DNA of 64,000 nucleotides, taken from NCBI GenBank assembly GCA_016234595.1, contig JACRBG010000055.1:62001-126000 (forward strand), read 5' to 3'. A model generated the notes under the pieces. That model was not told the origin of the DNA. It saw only the letters and a program-made list of their open reading frames with translations, and made no database searches. The position numbers and the translations under genes were made by a program. This document shows, piece by piece, positions 26,780-35,371 of the stretch. The stretch is from Chloroflexota bacterium. Lineage in GTDB: Bacteria; Chloroflexota; Anaerolineae; Aggregatilineales; J027. Every line of letters begins with the position of its first letter. Position 1 is the first letter of the stretch.

Positions 26780-27364
26780 ATGGATACCATCTACACCCCG
26801 GATGAACAGCGTCAGTTATTGACGACAGCCCGTGCAACCCTAGAGGCGGTGACACAAGGAGTGGCCTTGCCCCGCCTCCATTTGAATGATTTTTCGCCCG
26901 CCCTCCAAGCTGAACGGGCCTGTTTTGTCACCCTGACCTATGCCCATTCCGGGGAATTACGTGGTTGTACTGGCACACTTGCTGCCCGCAGCCCCTTAAT
27001 TTTGGAAGTCGTCAACACCACACGCCAAACCGCCCTCAATGATCCGCGTTTCTATCCGGTCACCCCAGATGAAGTACCGCATCTACACATTGAAATCAGC
27101 ATCCTGACGCCCATGCAGCCCCTTGCTTACACCAGCCCTACCGATTTGATGGGAAAATTACGCCCCACTATTGATGGCGTCATCCTGCAATATCATGACC
27201 GTCGCGCCACCTTTTTGCCCCAAGTGTGGGAACGTGTCGCCGACCCCGCCGCCTTCCTCAGTATGCTCTGCGAAAAAATGGGGGTTGACCCCGACACATG
27301 GCAGCAAGTTCACCTTGAAGTCTATACCTATCAATCTGTTGTTGTAGAAGAACCGCACCTCTAA
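26780..27364 (+). CDS. AMMECR1-domain protein
   Basis: This 194-residue protein matches the AMMECR1 family over its whole length: ACFVTLTYAHSGELRGCTGTL contains the near-invariant LRGCxG core, followed by ALNDPRFYPVTPDEVPHLHIEISILTP and FLPQVWERVADPAAFLSMLCEKMG. The function of bacterial members is not known; some sit with Memo-like or radical SAM proteins. Here it follows the flavin reductase by four bases, implying cotranscription. Confidence 0.9.
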   Translation: MDTIYTPDEQRQLLTTARATLEAVTQGVALPRLHLNDFSPALQAERACFVTLTYAHSGELRGCTGTLAARSPLILEVVNTTRQTALNDPRFYPVTPDEVPHLHIEISILTPMQPLAYTSPTDLMGKLRPTIDGVILQYHDRRATFLPQVWERVADPAAFLSMLCEKMGVDPDTWQQVHLEVYTYQSVVVEEPHL

Positions 27365-27477
27365 AAATCCACAATCACCCCACGTTCGCCCTATTTCGGC
27401 ACTCTGTACTATTGCAACCCCAACAACAACGGCTTAAAATGCCCTTGTAATGTTTGTCACAAGTTAGGATACTGCCC

Positions 27478-28434
27478 ATGTTGAATGTTCGGAGTTCATC
27501 CAATTGGATCACTCGCCTACCGCTCATTTTGGTAGTCGCGTTGATGCTCACCGCGCTATTGGTCGCGTGCGGAGATAAAGATGAACCTGCTCCTACAGAA
27601 ATTGTGGTGGTGACGGGTCAACCCAGCGCGACAGCCTCGCCGACCAGCGCACCGCCTGTCAACGAAACCGAAACCATCGCAGCGATTTTAGAATCGTCCA
27701 ATGCCACGGCCACGGCCCAACAGCAAATCATTGATGCTCAAGCAACCCAATTGACGCTTGCCACAACGCAACAGGCCGAAGGTGGTCAACAAGGCAGTGA
27801 GCCGACCCTTGACCCCGCCATTGCCGCGACGCAAACTTATCAGGCCAGTTTGCCATCCCCGACGCCAACCGCCACAGCCACCGACCTACCTAGCATCTTC
27901 CCCACGCCTCAAATTGAACAGGCGATTGTGGTCGAGCAGGTCTTTGAAGGTGGGCGTATGTTCTGGTTCCGCGAAAACCACAAAATCTGGATTGTCTATG
28001 GCACCGACCCTACCAATCCTGACCAAATTGTGATTGATCCCGCACAGGGCGAATGGGTCTGTTTTGACGACACCTTTGTAGACGGCGAACAGGAAAGCGA
28101 TCCCGCCATGGAACCTGCCGCTGATGCCGTTACCACTTCGACCTTTCCCTCGGTCTATCCACAAGCGCGTGTCCAACAGCCCATTCGTGGCTTTGGCAAA
28201 TTGTGGCGTGAACAACCCGAGCTGCGTGATCATCTGGGTTGGGCGCTGACAGCTGAAATTGAATACAACACTCGCCGCGAATATCTGGCAGGTGGCACAG
28301 TCCAAAATGGCGCTTACGTCCCCGCCCCCGGCGAATGGCGCGTAGGGTCATTCTTTAACGCGACCTATATTTTCCTAGAGAAAGAAGTCGGCGCGGCCTG
28401 CCCAACCGGGACATGGCGTGCCCGTCAGGGATAA
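27478..28434 (+). CDS. Lipoprotein with a Thr/Pro linker and a C-terminal globular domain
   Basis: This 318-residue protein has a signal peptide with lipobox LVAC, so it is predicted to be anchored on the outer face of the membrane. A low-complexity stretch rich in Thr, Ala and Pro follows (ATASPTSAPP, TPTATATDLP). The C-terminal half has aromatic segments GGRMFWFRENHKIWIVYG and GEWRVGSFFNATYIF and may bind cell-wall or other glycans (inference). The ATG at 27478 follows TTAGGA. No family was recognised. Its own terminator follows. Confidence 0.75.
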   Translation: MLNVRSSSNWITRLPLILVVALMLTALLVACGDKDEPAPTEIVVVTGQPSATASPTSAPPVNETETIAAILESSNATATAQQQIIDAQATQLTLATTQQAEGGQQGSEPTLDPAIAATQTYQASLPSPTPTATATDLPSIFPTPQIEQAIVVEQVFEGGRMFWFRENHKIWIVYGTDPTNPDQIVIDPAQGEWVCFDDTFVDGEQESDPAMEPAADAVTTSTFPSVYPQARVQQPIRGFGKLWREQPELRDHLGWALTAEIEYNTRREYLAGGTVQNGAYVPAPGEWRVGSFFNATYIFLEKEVGAACPTGTWRARQG

Positions 28435-28463
28435 ATCGAGGAATTTTCAGCGGGATATAATCT

Positions 28464-28492
28464 AGGGCGTGTCTCAATGATGCGCCCTTTTA
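28464..28492 (+). terminator. Terminator after the lipoprotein gene
   Basis: GGGCGT pairs with ATGCGCCC (one-base offset) and is followed by TTTTAATT. Confidence 0.7.
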
Positions 28493-28612
28493 ATTCGTTT
28501 AGACCTATCCAAAGTCGAGCCATTCACCTCCCCAGTATGTCTCCCTACTCGTCATAAGAAGAATTATCGCTGCATCGCTTTATTGTCGAGGCTTAACTTC
28601 ATAGTGTTTCTA

Positions 28613-30004
28613 TCAAGATGGAAGAATGCACACCACCCGAAAACCTAAATAGAAATCCCAGAAAGAGGGCAGGCCACCATTACGAGAGGCCAATCGCGCC
28701 AGATGTAGATTGTCTCGCCATGATCCACCCTTCACTACTCGCCGGGGATTCCCTTTTATGTCGCTGTTGCTGGTATTATCAAAATCGGATAGTGTCCACT
28801 CCCACACATTTCCGGCCATGTCCAAAACTCCATACAGCGAGGCCCCCTTTGGATAAATCCCCACTGCCGTTGTCTGCCTCAAATAATATGGGCCAATTTC
28901 TCCATCGGTCTCATCAAGATTAGCATAGCCACTAATGTATTCATTTCTCCATGGGTAAAACAACCCAACTGTTCCTCGTGCCGCTTTTTCCCACTGTGGC
29001 TCAGTTGGCAAAGTCACTTCATATCCTACTTTTGCACTCAACCACCCACAAAATGCCATTGCTTGATACCATGAGACATTTTCGCGAGGATGGTTGGCTA
29101 TAGGCCATGTCTGTTCAAAAGTAGCTTTTTGCTCCTCTGCCAACCCCACCCACCAACGGTCATTCTGAATGCCATCTTTTGCGTCCACAAATGCCTGAAA
29201 TTGGACAAAGGTTACTGGACAGCGGGCAATCGAGAATGTATCCAAATTTAATTTCTGGCGCGGAAACCCTTGATACGCTTTGTCGTCACCGCCAAAAATA
29301 AACTCGCCTGCTGGAATTTCCACCCAATCAATATCCGGTATCCCATCGGTTCTCAGTCCTACACCGGGGCGAGGGTCGCCAATTTCGGCCAGTCGGCGTC
29401 CGGCTTCGGCGCGTTGGGGCGGTTCGGCGTTGGCGTCGGCAATCAAATCTAGTAATTTTTGTTGTTCAGGCGTCAACTTGGGCTTGGATTTCACTGGCGG
29501 GGGTGGCATCACTTTTTTATCGTTCCGCCGTTCCAATTCAGCTTCCAGCGCCCCAATAATATCCGCGACATTTTTCAGAAAGGGTCGCCCTGAATCTAAT
29601 TCCGGTGCATGATAGCGGGTCATTTGTTTTAAGTCAGGAAAATCCTGCAAATCTTTCGCCGAGGGCATCTTCGCACCTTTAATACAAATTGGCGCAACTA
29701 ATCTGCCTTGTTCCAACGCAATCGCAATTTCCAGCCGCACATAATCAGTTTCATCGCGGATCGCCCGTTCCCTCAATAGTTCCAACCACTGCGGCCCGAT
29801 AATGACAATCACGACTTCCGATTCAAGCACTTTTTCGCGGATGAACTCGGCAAAATCCGTAAAATACGGCATATTGCTCAAATCCATAAACACGTGCTCA
29901 TCCTCATAGCCGTTGGCGATAAACCAATCGCGGATGCGTTCGACAAAATCGGGGTGGTCGGCACGGCGATAGCTAATAAATAGGGTGGGTTTTTGGGTCG
30001 TCAT
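28613..30004 (-). CDS. TIR domain fused to a formylglycine-generating-enzyme-like domain
   Basis: This 463-residue cytoplasmic protein has a TIR domain at residues 1-160: FISYRRAD at strand A and YVRLEIAIAL, with Glu92 at the NADase-catalytic position. A helical linker follows, then an FGE/SUMF1 fold from about residue 215 (WVEIPAGEFIFGG, CPVTFVQFQAF, NVSWYQAMAFCGWL, MAGNVWEW, VKGGSWRD, LGFRVVC). The active-site Cys pair of true formylglycine enzymes is missing from the GGSWRDNLHLAR segment, so this half is more likely a binding domain with a C-type-lectin-like fold. An NAD-consuming sensor triggered by ligand is one reading. It is transcribed alone. Confidence 0.88.
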   Translation of the reverse strand: MTTQKPTLFISYRRADHPDFVERIRDWFIANGYEDEHVFMDLSNMPYFTDFAEFIREKVLESEVVIVIIGPQWLELLRERAIRDETDYVRLEIAIALEQGRLVAPICIKGAKMPSAKDLQDFPDLKQMTRYHAPELDSGRPFLKNVADIIGALEAELERRNDKKVMPPPPVKSKPKLTPEQQKLLDLIADANAEPPQRAEAGRRLAEIGDPRPGVGLRTDGIPDIDWVEIPAGEFIFGGDDKAYQGFPRQKLNLDTFSIARCPVTFVQFQAFVDAKDGIQNDRWWVGLAEEQKATFEQTWPIANHPRENVSWYQAMAFCGWLSAKVGYEVTLPTEPQWEKAARGTVGLFYPWRNEYISGYANLDETDGEIGPYYLRQTTAVGIYPKGASLYGVLDMAGNVWEWTLSDFDNTSNSDIKGNPRRVVKGGSWRDNLHLARLASRNGGLPSFWDFYLGFRVVCILPS

Positions 30005-30251
30005 AAATGAACCAACTCCAAGAGGGCAGGGATTGTTTCAATAGTTCAAATAACATTCCTTAATAATACCCAATAATCGTGCATGCGATTTTTCGATTTT
30101 CCCACTCGCCATTCCCTAGCATAATCCCCTCATCCTAACGGCCATAGATATGCGCCCAACTCATAATTTTGATGGAATTTTGATAGCACCACTTGACAAG
30201 TCCCTACCGTTTAAGAACGTGTATGCTGCGTCTTTTATGTCCTGTCTAATC

Positions 30252-30273
30252 AAGCGAATATAGCCATTCGCTT
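30252..30273 (-). terminator. Hairpin after the phosphatase-superfamily gene
   Basis: A perfect eight-base stem AAGCGAAT/ATTCGCTT has a six-base loop. Downstream T residues on the minus strand are few, so termination may be inefficient. Confidence 0.45.
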
Positions 30274-30280
30274 AGAAAAT

Positions 30281-31210
30281 TTAGCTATTTTCAATTCCCA
30301 GCACCCGCAAAATCCCCGGCGTAATATCCATCAACGAGGTGAAGTTTTCCGCAAATTCATGCCGTTTCTCGCCAATCACGACAGTAGGCACTTGGTTTTC
30401 GCTGTGCCGCCTGTCGCCCTGCACCTCCATATTGCCATGATCGGATGTAATAATGATCAAACCCCCATCATCACGCCACTTTCCCAGTAATCCAGACATC
30501 ACACCGTCAAATCGTTCCATAAACTTGACCGCATCCTCAAACGGCCCACGATGCCCAATTTCATCCGTAATCCATGTGCTAAAAAACGTGAAATCGCGCT
30601 GCCAAGCCAATTCCCCCAATCGCACCCCCGCCCCCTCCGGTGTATAAACAGGCGCATCAAGATACCCTAAATGTTCGCGCCAACCCTCACCCGTCCAATC
30701 CGGTGCAATGGCTTCCCCCGCGTTGTAATGCTGTTCCGTCAGCAATGATAACCCCGCCGACATCACGGCAATCTGATAGCTAGATGGAATACGTTTACCA
30801 CTATTGATGCCCTTAAAAAAACCGGGTGGATAGGGGTTAATCAGCGCTGCCGTACGGTTATGAGCCACCAGCGTCTTAAATAGATTGCCCTGTTGCAAAA
30901 TCTCTCGAATCGGCGGATTAGGCTTGGGGCCATAGTGTTCGCCTATTTCGGCGGGCACATTCCGCCCTGTAAAAATAGTCGCCTGTCCACTGGCACTTTG
31001 CGGCCTCCCAGAGATACCAAATTGGGCATCGGTAGGAATAAAAATTGCCCGCTCGGTTTCAGTACGGGGCGTATCCCGTAACCAGCGTTTACCCCCCGCC
31101 AAATTATGTAATGTCGGCGCATTCATGACCGCAAACGGGTTAATCGCCGGGTCATCATCGCCCAAGCCAATGCCATCGAGAAAAATCAGGAGGATATGTG
31201 GTGTCGGCAT
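30281..31210 (-). CDS. Alkaline-phosphatase superfamily metalloenzyme (phosphoglyceromutase-like)
   Basis: This 309-residue protein has the alkaline-phosphatase fold metal sites: FLDGIGLGDDDP at the N-terminus, SASGQATIFTGRN holding the nucleophile Ser, and DEIGH and SDHGNMEV near the C-terminus, as in cofactor-independent phosphoglycerate mutase and phosphopentomutase. It is shorter than both, so the precise substrate is unclear. The ATG at 31210 follows AGGGAT; an extended in-frame start 33 codons earlier is unlikely because it overlaps the divergent gene's control region. Confidence 0.83.
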   Translation of the reverse strand: MPTPHILLIFLDGIGLGDDDPAINPFAVMNAPTLHNLAGGKRWLRDTPRTETERAIFIPTDAQFGISGRPQSASGQATIFTGRNVPAEIGEHYGPKPNPPIREILQQGNLFKTLVAHNRTAALINPYPPGFFKGINSGKRIPSSYQIAVMSAGLSLLTEQHYNAGEAIAPDWTGEGWREHLGYLDAPVYTPEGAGVRLGELAWQRDFTFFSTWITDEIGHRGPFEDAVKFMERFDGVMSGLLGKWRDDGGLIIITSDHGNMEVQGDRRHSENQVPTVVIGEKRHEFAENFTSLMDITPGILRVLGIENS

Positions 31211-31277
31211 GTTATCCCTAGTCGTGTTACACTCGGATAGAAAATTTTGTGCATGAATGTCTGGGAGGAAATTTAAG

Positions 31278-32399
31278 ATGCACCCCCCTATTAAAAAACT
31301 TTGGCGCATTACGGCGGTTGGTTTATGTGTTGGCTTGGCTCTGGCCTTAATGCTGCCGGGAGCCTATTCAATCCGTGCCCAAGATGCAGCGACCCTTACT
31401 CCAACAACTGAGGCAGGGCCACAAGTAACGCCGATTCCTGCAACACCCACCTCGGCTGCTCCGCCCCTCTCAACCAGCCAACTCGCCTTGTTATCTCAAA
31501 TAGACGCGGCGAACCTTGACCAATCTAACTGGCAAACCTATCGCACCGTCAGTTTTAACAACGCCAGTTTTGTAGAAACGTTAACCAACTTTGCCGATGG
31601 CAGCATCTTATCACAGCGCCAAGTGGACACGAATGGTCTAATTACAACCGATGTGCAAGGGGATATCCACAGCCCCACCCACAGCCAAAATTCACTGATG
31701 ACAGTTGAGCGAATTGAGCGCAGCAGTTTTTCGGCAGGCACGCCCACTACCGAGCAATATACCCTATTGGTGGAAGCCCGTTATATCAACAGCCGACTGT
31801 ATGTACAGGCCATTCGCACAGGTGGCTCCGAAACCTTGCCTGCCATGCCACCTGCTGGTTGGACGGACATCACCGATAGCCCGGATCAATTTCCAGCACT
31901 GGAAGTGATTAATCTACGCCAATATCTGCCAACATTAGCCCAAACTTCCGGAACTAACCCGCTGACATCAACCGATTGGGTCAGTGTAGTCCAAAATACC
32001 CCCCTACGCGATTTAATCGCCGATATTCGCCAAGAACAGCCTGAAACATTCCTCGATGGCCCCTTCGCCGGACAGACCTTTAATAAAGTAATTGTCCAAC
32101 TTGACCCGGCGGCGGTAGTACGGGCAGCGTTTGTGGGCAGATCAAATGTGGATGCTCTCGTCGCGGCGTTTGTCAATGAAGGGGTGGATATGTCTTTGAC
32201 AATTTGGCTTGACCAGAGCAATTCGCGGCGGGTACGGGAACAATATGTATTTGTTATTCAAGGTAGCCCTACCCCAGAATCGTTTGGGTATGCTCCCGGT
32301 GATATTGGCGAAGGAACCAGTATCAATGTGATATTCTCGTTGGAAAGCGATATTACTTATACCGCCAATGCACCCGTGAATATTCAAGTGCCGCAATAG
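31278..32399 (+). CDS. Secreted protein of unknown function
   Basis: This 373-residue protein starts at an ATG after GGAGG and has a Sec signal peptide ending near IRAQD, without lipobox. A Thr/Pro-rich stretch (TPIPATPTS) follows. The mature part has a long beta-strand pattern (QTYRTVSFNNASF...RSSFS...YTLLVEARY, WTDITDSPDQFPAL) that recalls LppX/LprG-like lipid carriers, but this is only a structural hint. It is divergent from the metalloenzyme gene and lies 100 bases before the cyclase-like regulator. Confidence 0.7.
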   Translation: MHPPIKKLWRITAVGLCVGLALALMLPGAYSIRAQDAATLTPTTEAGPQVTPIPATPTSAAPPLSTSQLALLSQIDAANLDQSNWQTYRTVSFNNASFVETLTNFADGSILSQRQVDTNGLITTDVQGDIHSPTHSQNSLMTVERIERSSFSAGTPTTEQYTLLVEARYINSRLYVQAIRTGGSETLPAMPPAGWTDITDSPDQFPALEVINLRQYLPTLAQTSGTNPLTSTDWVSVVQNTPLRDLIADIRQEQPETFLDGPFAGQTFNKVIVQLDPAAVVRAAFVGRSNVDALVAAFVNEGVDMSLTIWLDQSNSRRVREQYVFVIQGSPTPESFGYAPGDIGEGTSINVIFSLESDITYTANAPVNIQVPQ

Positions 32400-32499
32400 T
32401 TGGGTTGAAACCGGTTTTTAACACTCGATTAGTGGCATTTCTGTCGGTTTCATATACTATAGTGCAGGCGATTATCAAATCAATAGAGGCGTAGACACG

Positions 32500-34080
32500 A
32501 TGGCAGGCGAAGTCATTCTTGTAGTGGACGATGGGCGTGAAAGCCGCGATTTTATTGTGGATTACATCCTGAAACCGAACCAATATACCCCTCTAATCGC
32601 GCGTAATGGGCTAGAGGGATTGGAATTGGCACGCCAGCATCGCCCCGATTTAATCCTGCTTGATTTACAAATGCCCAAAATGAATGGGATGCAGGTGTTG
32701 GACGCTCTGAATGAAGAAAACATCGACATCCCCGTCATTCTGATGACCTTTCATGGCAATGAGGAAATTGCGATTGAGGTTTTCCGTAAAGGGGTGCGCG
32801 ATTATGTCAAAAAACCCTATACGGTTGAAGAAATGGTCGCGGCCATCGAACGTAGCATGGGTGAAGTACGCCTGCGTAAGGAAAAAGACGCCCTCACCGA
32901 ACGCCTCATCGCAGCCAATACAGACCTCAGCCAGCGTATTCGCGAACTCAACGCCCTCTATAATGTCGGCAAAAGTGTAACTGCCCTCACCAGCCTTGAT
33001 GAATTGCTGCCCAGCATTCTCCGCGCGGCCACTGAAGTAACGGGTACGGAAGAAGGCAGTCTTCATCTCATTCAAGGGGAAGAGCTTATTTGTCGCGCCC
33101 TAAAACACCCTGATGAAGCAAATATTCGGGCCGTCTATCAACCCAGCAAAAATCGCTTTGCGTGGCACGTTATCCAACATGGTCAACCATTGGTAGTGCC
33201 TCCACAAGAAATGGCCCCACTGCGCCAGAAAAACCCATCACTCCCTGTCGCGTCGCTCTACAGTCCTTTGACCGTAGGCAATCGAGTGATTGGAGCGCTG
33301 GGGGTCGGGAATATGCGCGAAAATGCTCAGCCCTTCCGCAAACAAGATGGGGCGATGCTCAGTGCCCTGTCCGACTATGCCGCGATTGCGATTGAAAATG
33401 CAGCCAATTTTGCTGAGCTATCTCAATTTAAAGACCAAGAGATGACCTCGGTACTGGCTTCGTTAGAACAGGTCATTTCACCCAATCTGATTGAAAAGTT
33501 ATTAACCGATGACCCCCAAAATGCGCTCCAACCTATTCGTAGTGAGGTAAGCATTTTAGCAGTGGATTTGCGGGGCTATCCCATGTTGATTGACCAAGTT
33601 CAACCGGGCCAACTGGTGGAATTGATTAATCGCCAATTTGGATTGCTGACCGACATTGCCGTTGAGTATGGCGGAACCATAGATCGTGTATCAGGTGACG
33701 GGGCCTTGATTTTCTTTAATGCTCCCCAAACACAGGCCCAACACGAATTATTGGCCGTTGAAACCGCCTTGCAATTGCAGCACCGCATGGAAAACGCTAA
33801 AGCTAGCCCGGATGGGTTGCGTTTTGGTATTGGATTGCACATGGGTGAGGCTGTCATGGGTAATGTGGGTGTCTTAAGCGGCTTAAACTATACCGCAGTT
33901 GGTAAGGATGTCTTGTTGGCACGTCGCCTCCAAGAACAAGCCCGACCGGGGCAAATTTTGATATCCGACCAAATGGTAACAAAACTGGGTAAACGTATCC
34001 AAGTCAATTTATTGGGGGAAATGGCAGTCCGAGGCCAGCAAGCGTTGGTGAAAGTTTACGAATTGCTGGGCCTCGCATGA
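32500..34080 (+). CDS. Receiver-GAF-class III cyclase-like protein
   Basis: This 526-residue protein has a receiver (residues 5-125; VVDDGRE, phosphoacceptor in LLDLQMPKMNG, Lys in VKKPYT), a coiled-coil signalling helix, a GAF domain (about 150-305) and a class III nucleotidyl cyclase fold from about 345. The two metal Asp residues are present (Asp356 in LAVDLRG, Asp400 in SGDGALIFF). The transition-state Asn is Leu472 (GKDVLLARR), while Arg476 is kept, and the base-selecting Lys reads Arg. Cyclase activity may therefore be weak or lost. It starts at an ATG after GAGG. Confidence 0.9.
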   Translation: MAGEVILVVDDGRESRDFIVDYILKPNQYTPLIARNGLEGLELARQHRPDLILLDLQMPKMNGMQVLDALNEENIDIPVILMTFHGNEEIAIEVFRKGVRDYVKKPYTVEEMVAAIERSMGEVRLRKEKDALTERLIAANTDLSQRIRELNALYNVGKSVTALTSLDELLPSILRAATEVTGTEEGSLHLIQGEELICRALKHPDEANIRAVYQPSKNRFAWHVIQHGQPLVVPPQEMAPLRQKNPSLPVASLYSPLTVGNRVIGALGVGNMRENAQPFRKQDGAMLSALSDYAAIAIENAANFAELSQFKDQEMTSVLASLEQVISPNLIEKLLTDDPQNALQPIRSEVSILAVDLRGYPMLIDQVQPGQLVELINRQFGLLTDIAVEYGGTIDRVSGDGALIFFNAPQTQAQHELLAVETALQLQHRMENAKASPDGLRFGIGLHMGEAVMGNVGVLSGLNYTAVGKDVLLARRLQEQARPGQILISDQMVTKLGKRIQVNLLGEMAVRGQQALVKVYELLGLA

Positions 34081-34097
34081 TTTGCCTATCGAACTTA

Positions 34098-34571
34098 CTA
34101 GCCGTGGGCAGGTTGAACAGTCACAGAGGGCGACTTGGCATCATCTGCGGTAGCGGGCTCAAGGGTATAGAGTTGGCAGTTCCGACGATTGAGTTGGTGT
34201 TGCAAACGCCACATTTGGAAACGTCGCCAATAGGGTAGCGAGGTGTCGGGCAGAGTCGCAAATATGGCCTTGCTTTCCAACGACTCTGCCATCTCTACCA
34301 ATGCCTCCAACAGCGTGAAATATTGCATATCACGAATGCTGATTTTGATGCCATAATCCTCAGCCGTTAACTGAAGTTCGTCCACTAATTTTTGTTCATC
34401 CCGACTCATAGGGATATTCGCCAAGTCTGTTCCCACCCAAGTCATTTGCTGAACTGGAATCATGCGCACCAAAGTCACGTCAGATTGTTGATTACGAGCT
34501 ATTGCACAGGCCAGATGCAGCGCCTGAAGTGTCCATTGCCGATCACATATTTGAACCATAATAGTGTTCAT
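34098..34571 (-). CDS. Universal-stress-protein-like domain protein
   Basis: This 157-residue protein has a USP-like alpha/beta pattern: MNTIMVQICDRQWTLQALHLACAIARN at the N-terminus, DVTLVRMIPV, a segment ALVEMAESLESKAIFATLPD and a last strand CQLYTLEP. The ATP-binding GxxGxxxx(S/T) signature is not evident, so it may not bind nucleotide. It lies downstream of the KdpD-like and KdpE-like genes, and USP modules are normally part of KdpD, which suggests a separated module (inference). The ATG at 34571 follows GGAG. Confidence 0.65.
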   Translation of the reverse strand: MNTIMVQICDRQWTLQALHLACAIARNQQSDVTLVRMIPVQQMTWVGTDLANIPMSRDEQKLVDELQLTAEDYGIKISIRDMQYFTLLEALVEMAESLESKAIFATLPDTSLPYWRRFQMWRLQHQLNRRNCQLYTLEPATADDAKSPSVTVQPAHG

Positions 34572-34678
34572 GCTAAAAATCTCCACAGGCATTCAATTGA
34601 TTTACAATTACTATGCTAGCAGAGCAAAATAAGGAAGGTTTCAAGAGATCGGGGCGAGGAATAAATATTTCGTAAAGA

Positions 34679-35371
34679 TTACTCGACCTCGATAAACCGA
34701 TAGCCGACACCGGGTTCATTGAGGATGTAGCGGATATTACGGGCGGGATTTTCGCGCAGTTTCTTGCGCAGTTGGTTGACAAAGACCCGTACATAATGAT
34801 CCATGCCACTATACTCCGGCCCCCATACGCGGTTTAGGATAGCCTCATGGGTCAATACCCGGCCTGAATGCGTGGCTAACAGCCGCAAAAGTTCAAATTC
34901 TTTAGGGGTCAGATGGACTTCTTCGGTTTGGATAAACACCCGATGGTTAGCAAGTTCAATCCGCAAATCTCCCACAATTATTTCGGCTTTAGCACTGGCA
35001 GTTGGCTCAGCTACAATGCGCCGGAGAACGGCTTGAATGCGGGCCCGCAGCTCTTCTAGGCTAAAGGGTTTGGTCAGATAATCATCGGCACCAGCATCGA
35101 GGGCTGTCACTTTGGCTTTATCTTCATTGCGCACTGACAGCATAATAATCGGGGTTTTAGACCACTCACGTAGGTTGCGGCACACTTCAATTCCATCGGG
35201 TGGCGACCCTAATGAAATATCTAAAATAATCAACTGGGGGGCTTGTTGGGCAGCTAAAGTAATTGCCTCTTGACCGTTCGCGGCTGTGATGACCTCATAG
35301 CCATAGCCACTAAGGCCCGTTTTGAGCAATTTGCGAATTTGTGGCTCATCATCTACTACAAGGATTTTCAT
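34679..35371 (-). CDS. OmpR/KdpE-family response regulator
   Basis: This 230-residue protein has a receiver (VVDDEPQ, phosphoacceptor in ILDISLGSPPDG, Lys in LTKPFS) and a winged-helix effector domain (LTPKEFELLRLLATHSGRVLTHEAIL, then ENPARNIRYILNEPGVGYRF). Closest overall to KdpE-type regulators, which respond to low potassium or cell-wall stress. Its ATG overlaps the stop of the kinase gene by four bases (ATGA), so the pair is translationally coupled. Confidence 0.92.
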   Translation of the reverse strand: MKILVVDDEPQIRKLLKTGLSGYGYEVITAANGQEAITLAAQQAPQLIILDISLGSPPDGIEVCRNLREWSKTPIIMLSVRNEDKAKVTALDAGADDYLTKPFSLEELRARIQAVLRRIVAEPTASAKAEIIVGDLRIELANHRVFIQTEEVHLTPKEFELLRLLATHSGRVLTHEAILNRVWGPEYSGMDHYVRVFVNQLRKKLRENPARNIRYILNEPGVGYRFIEVE

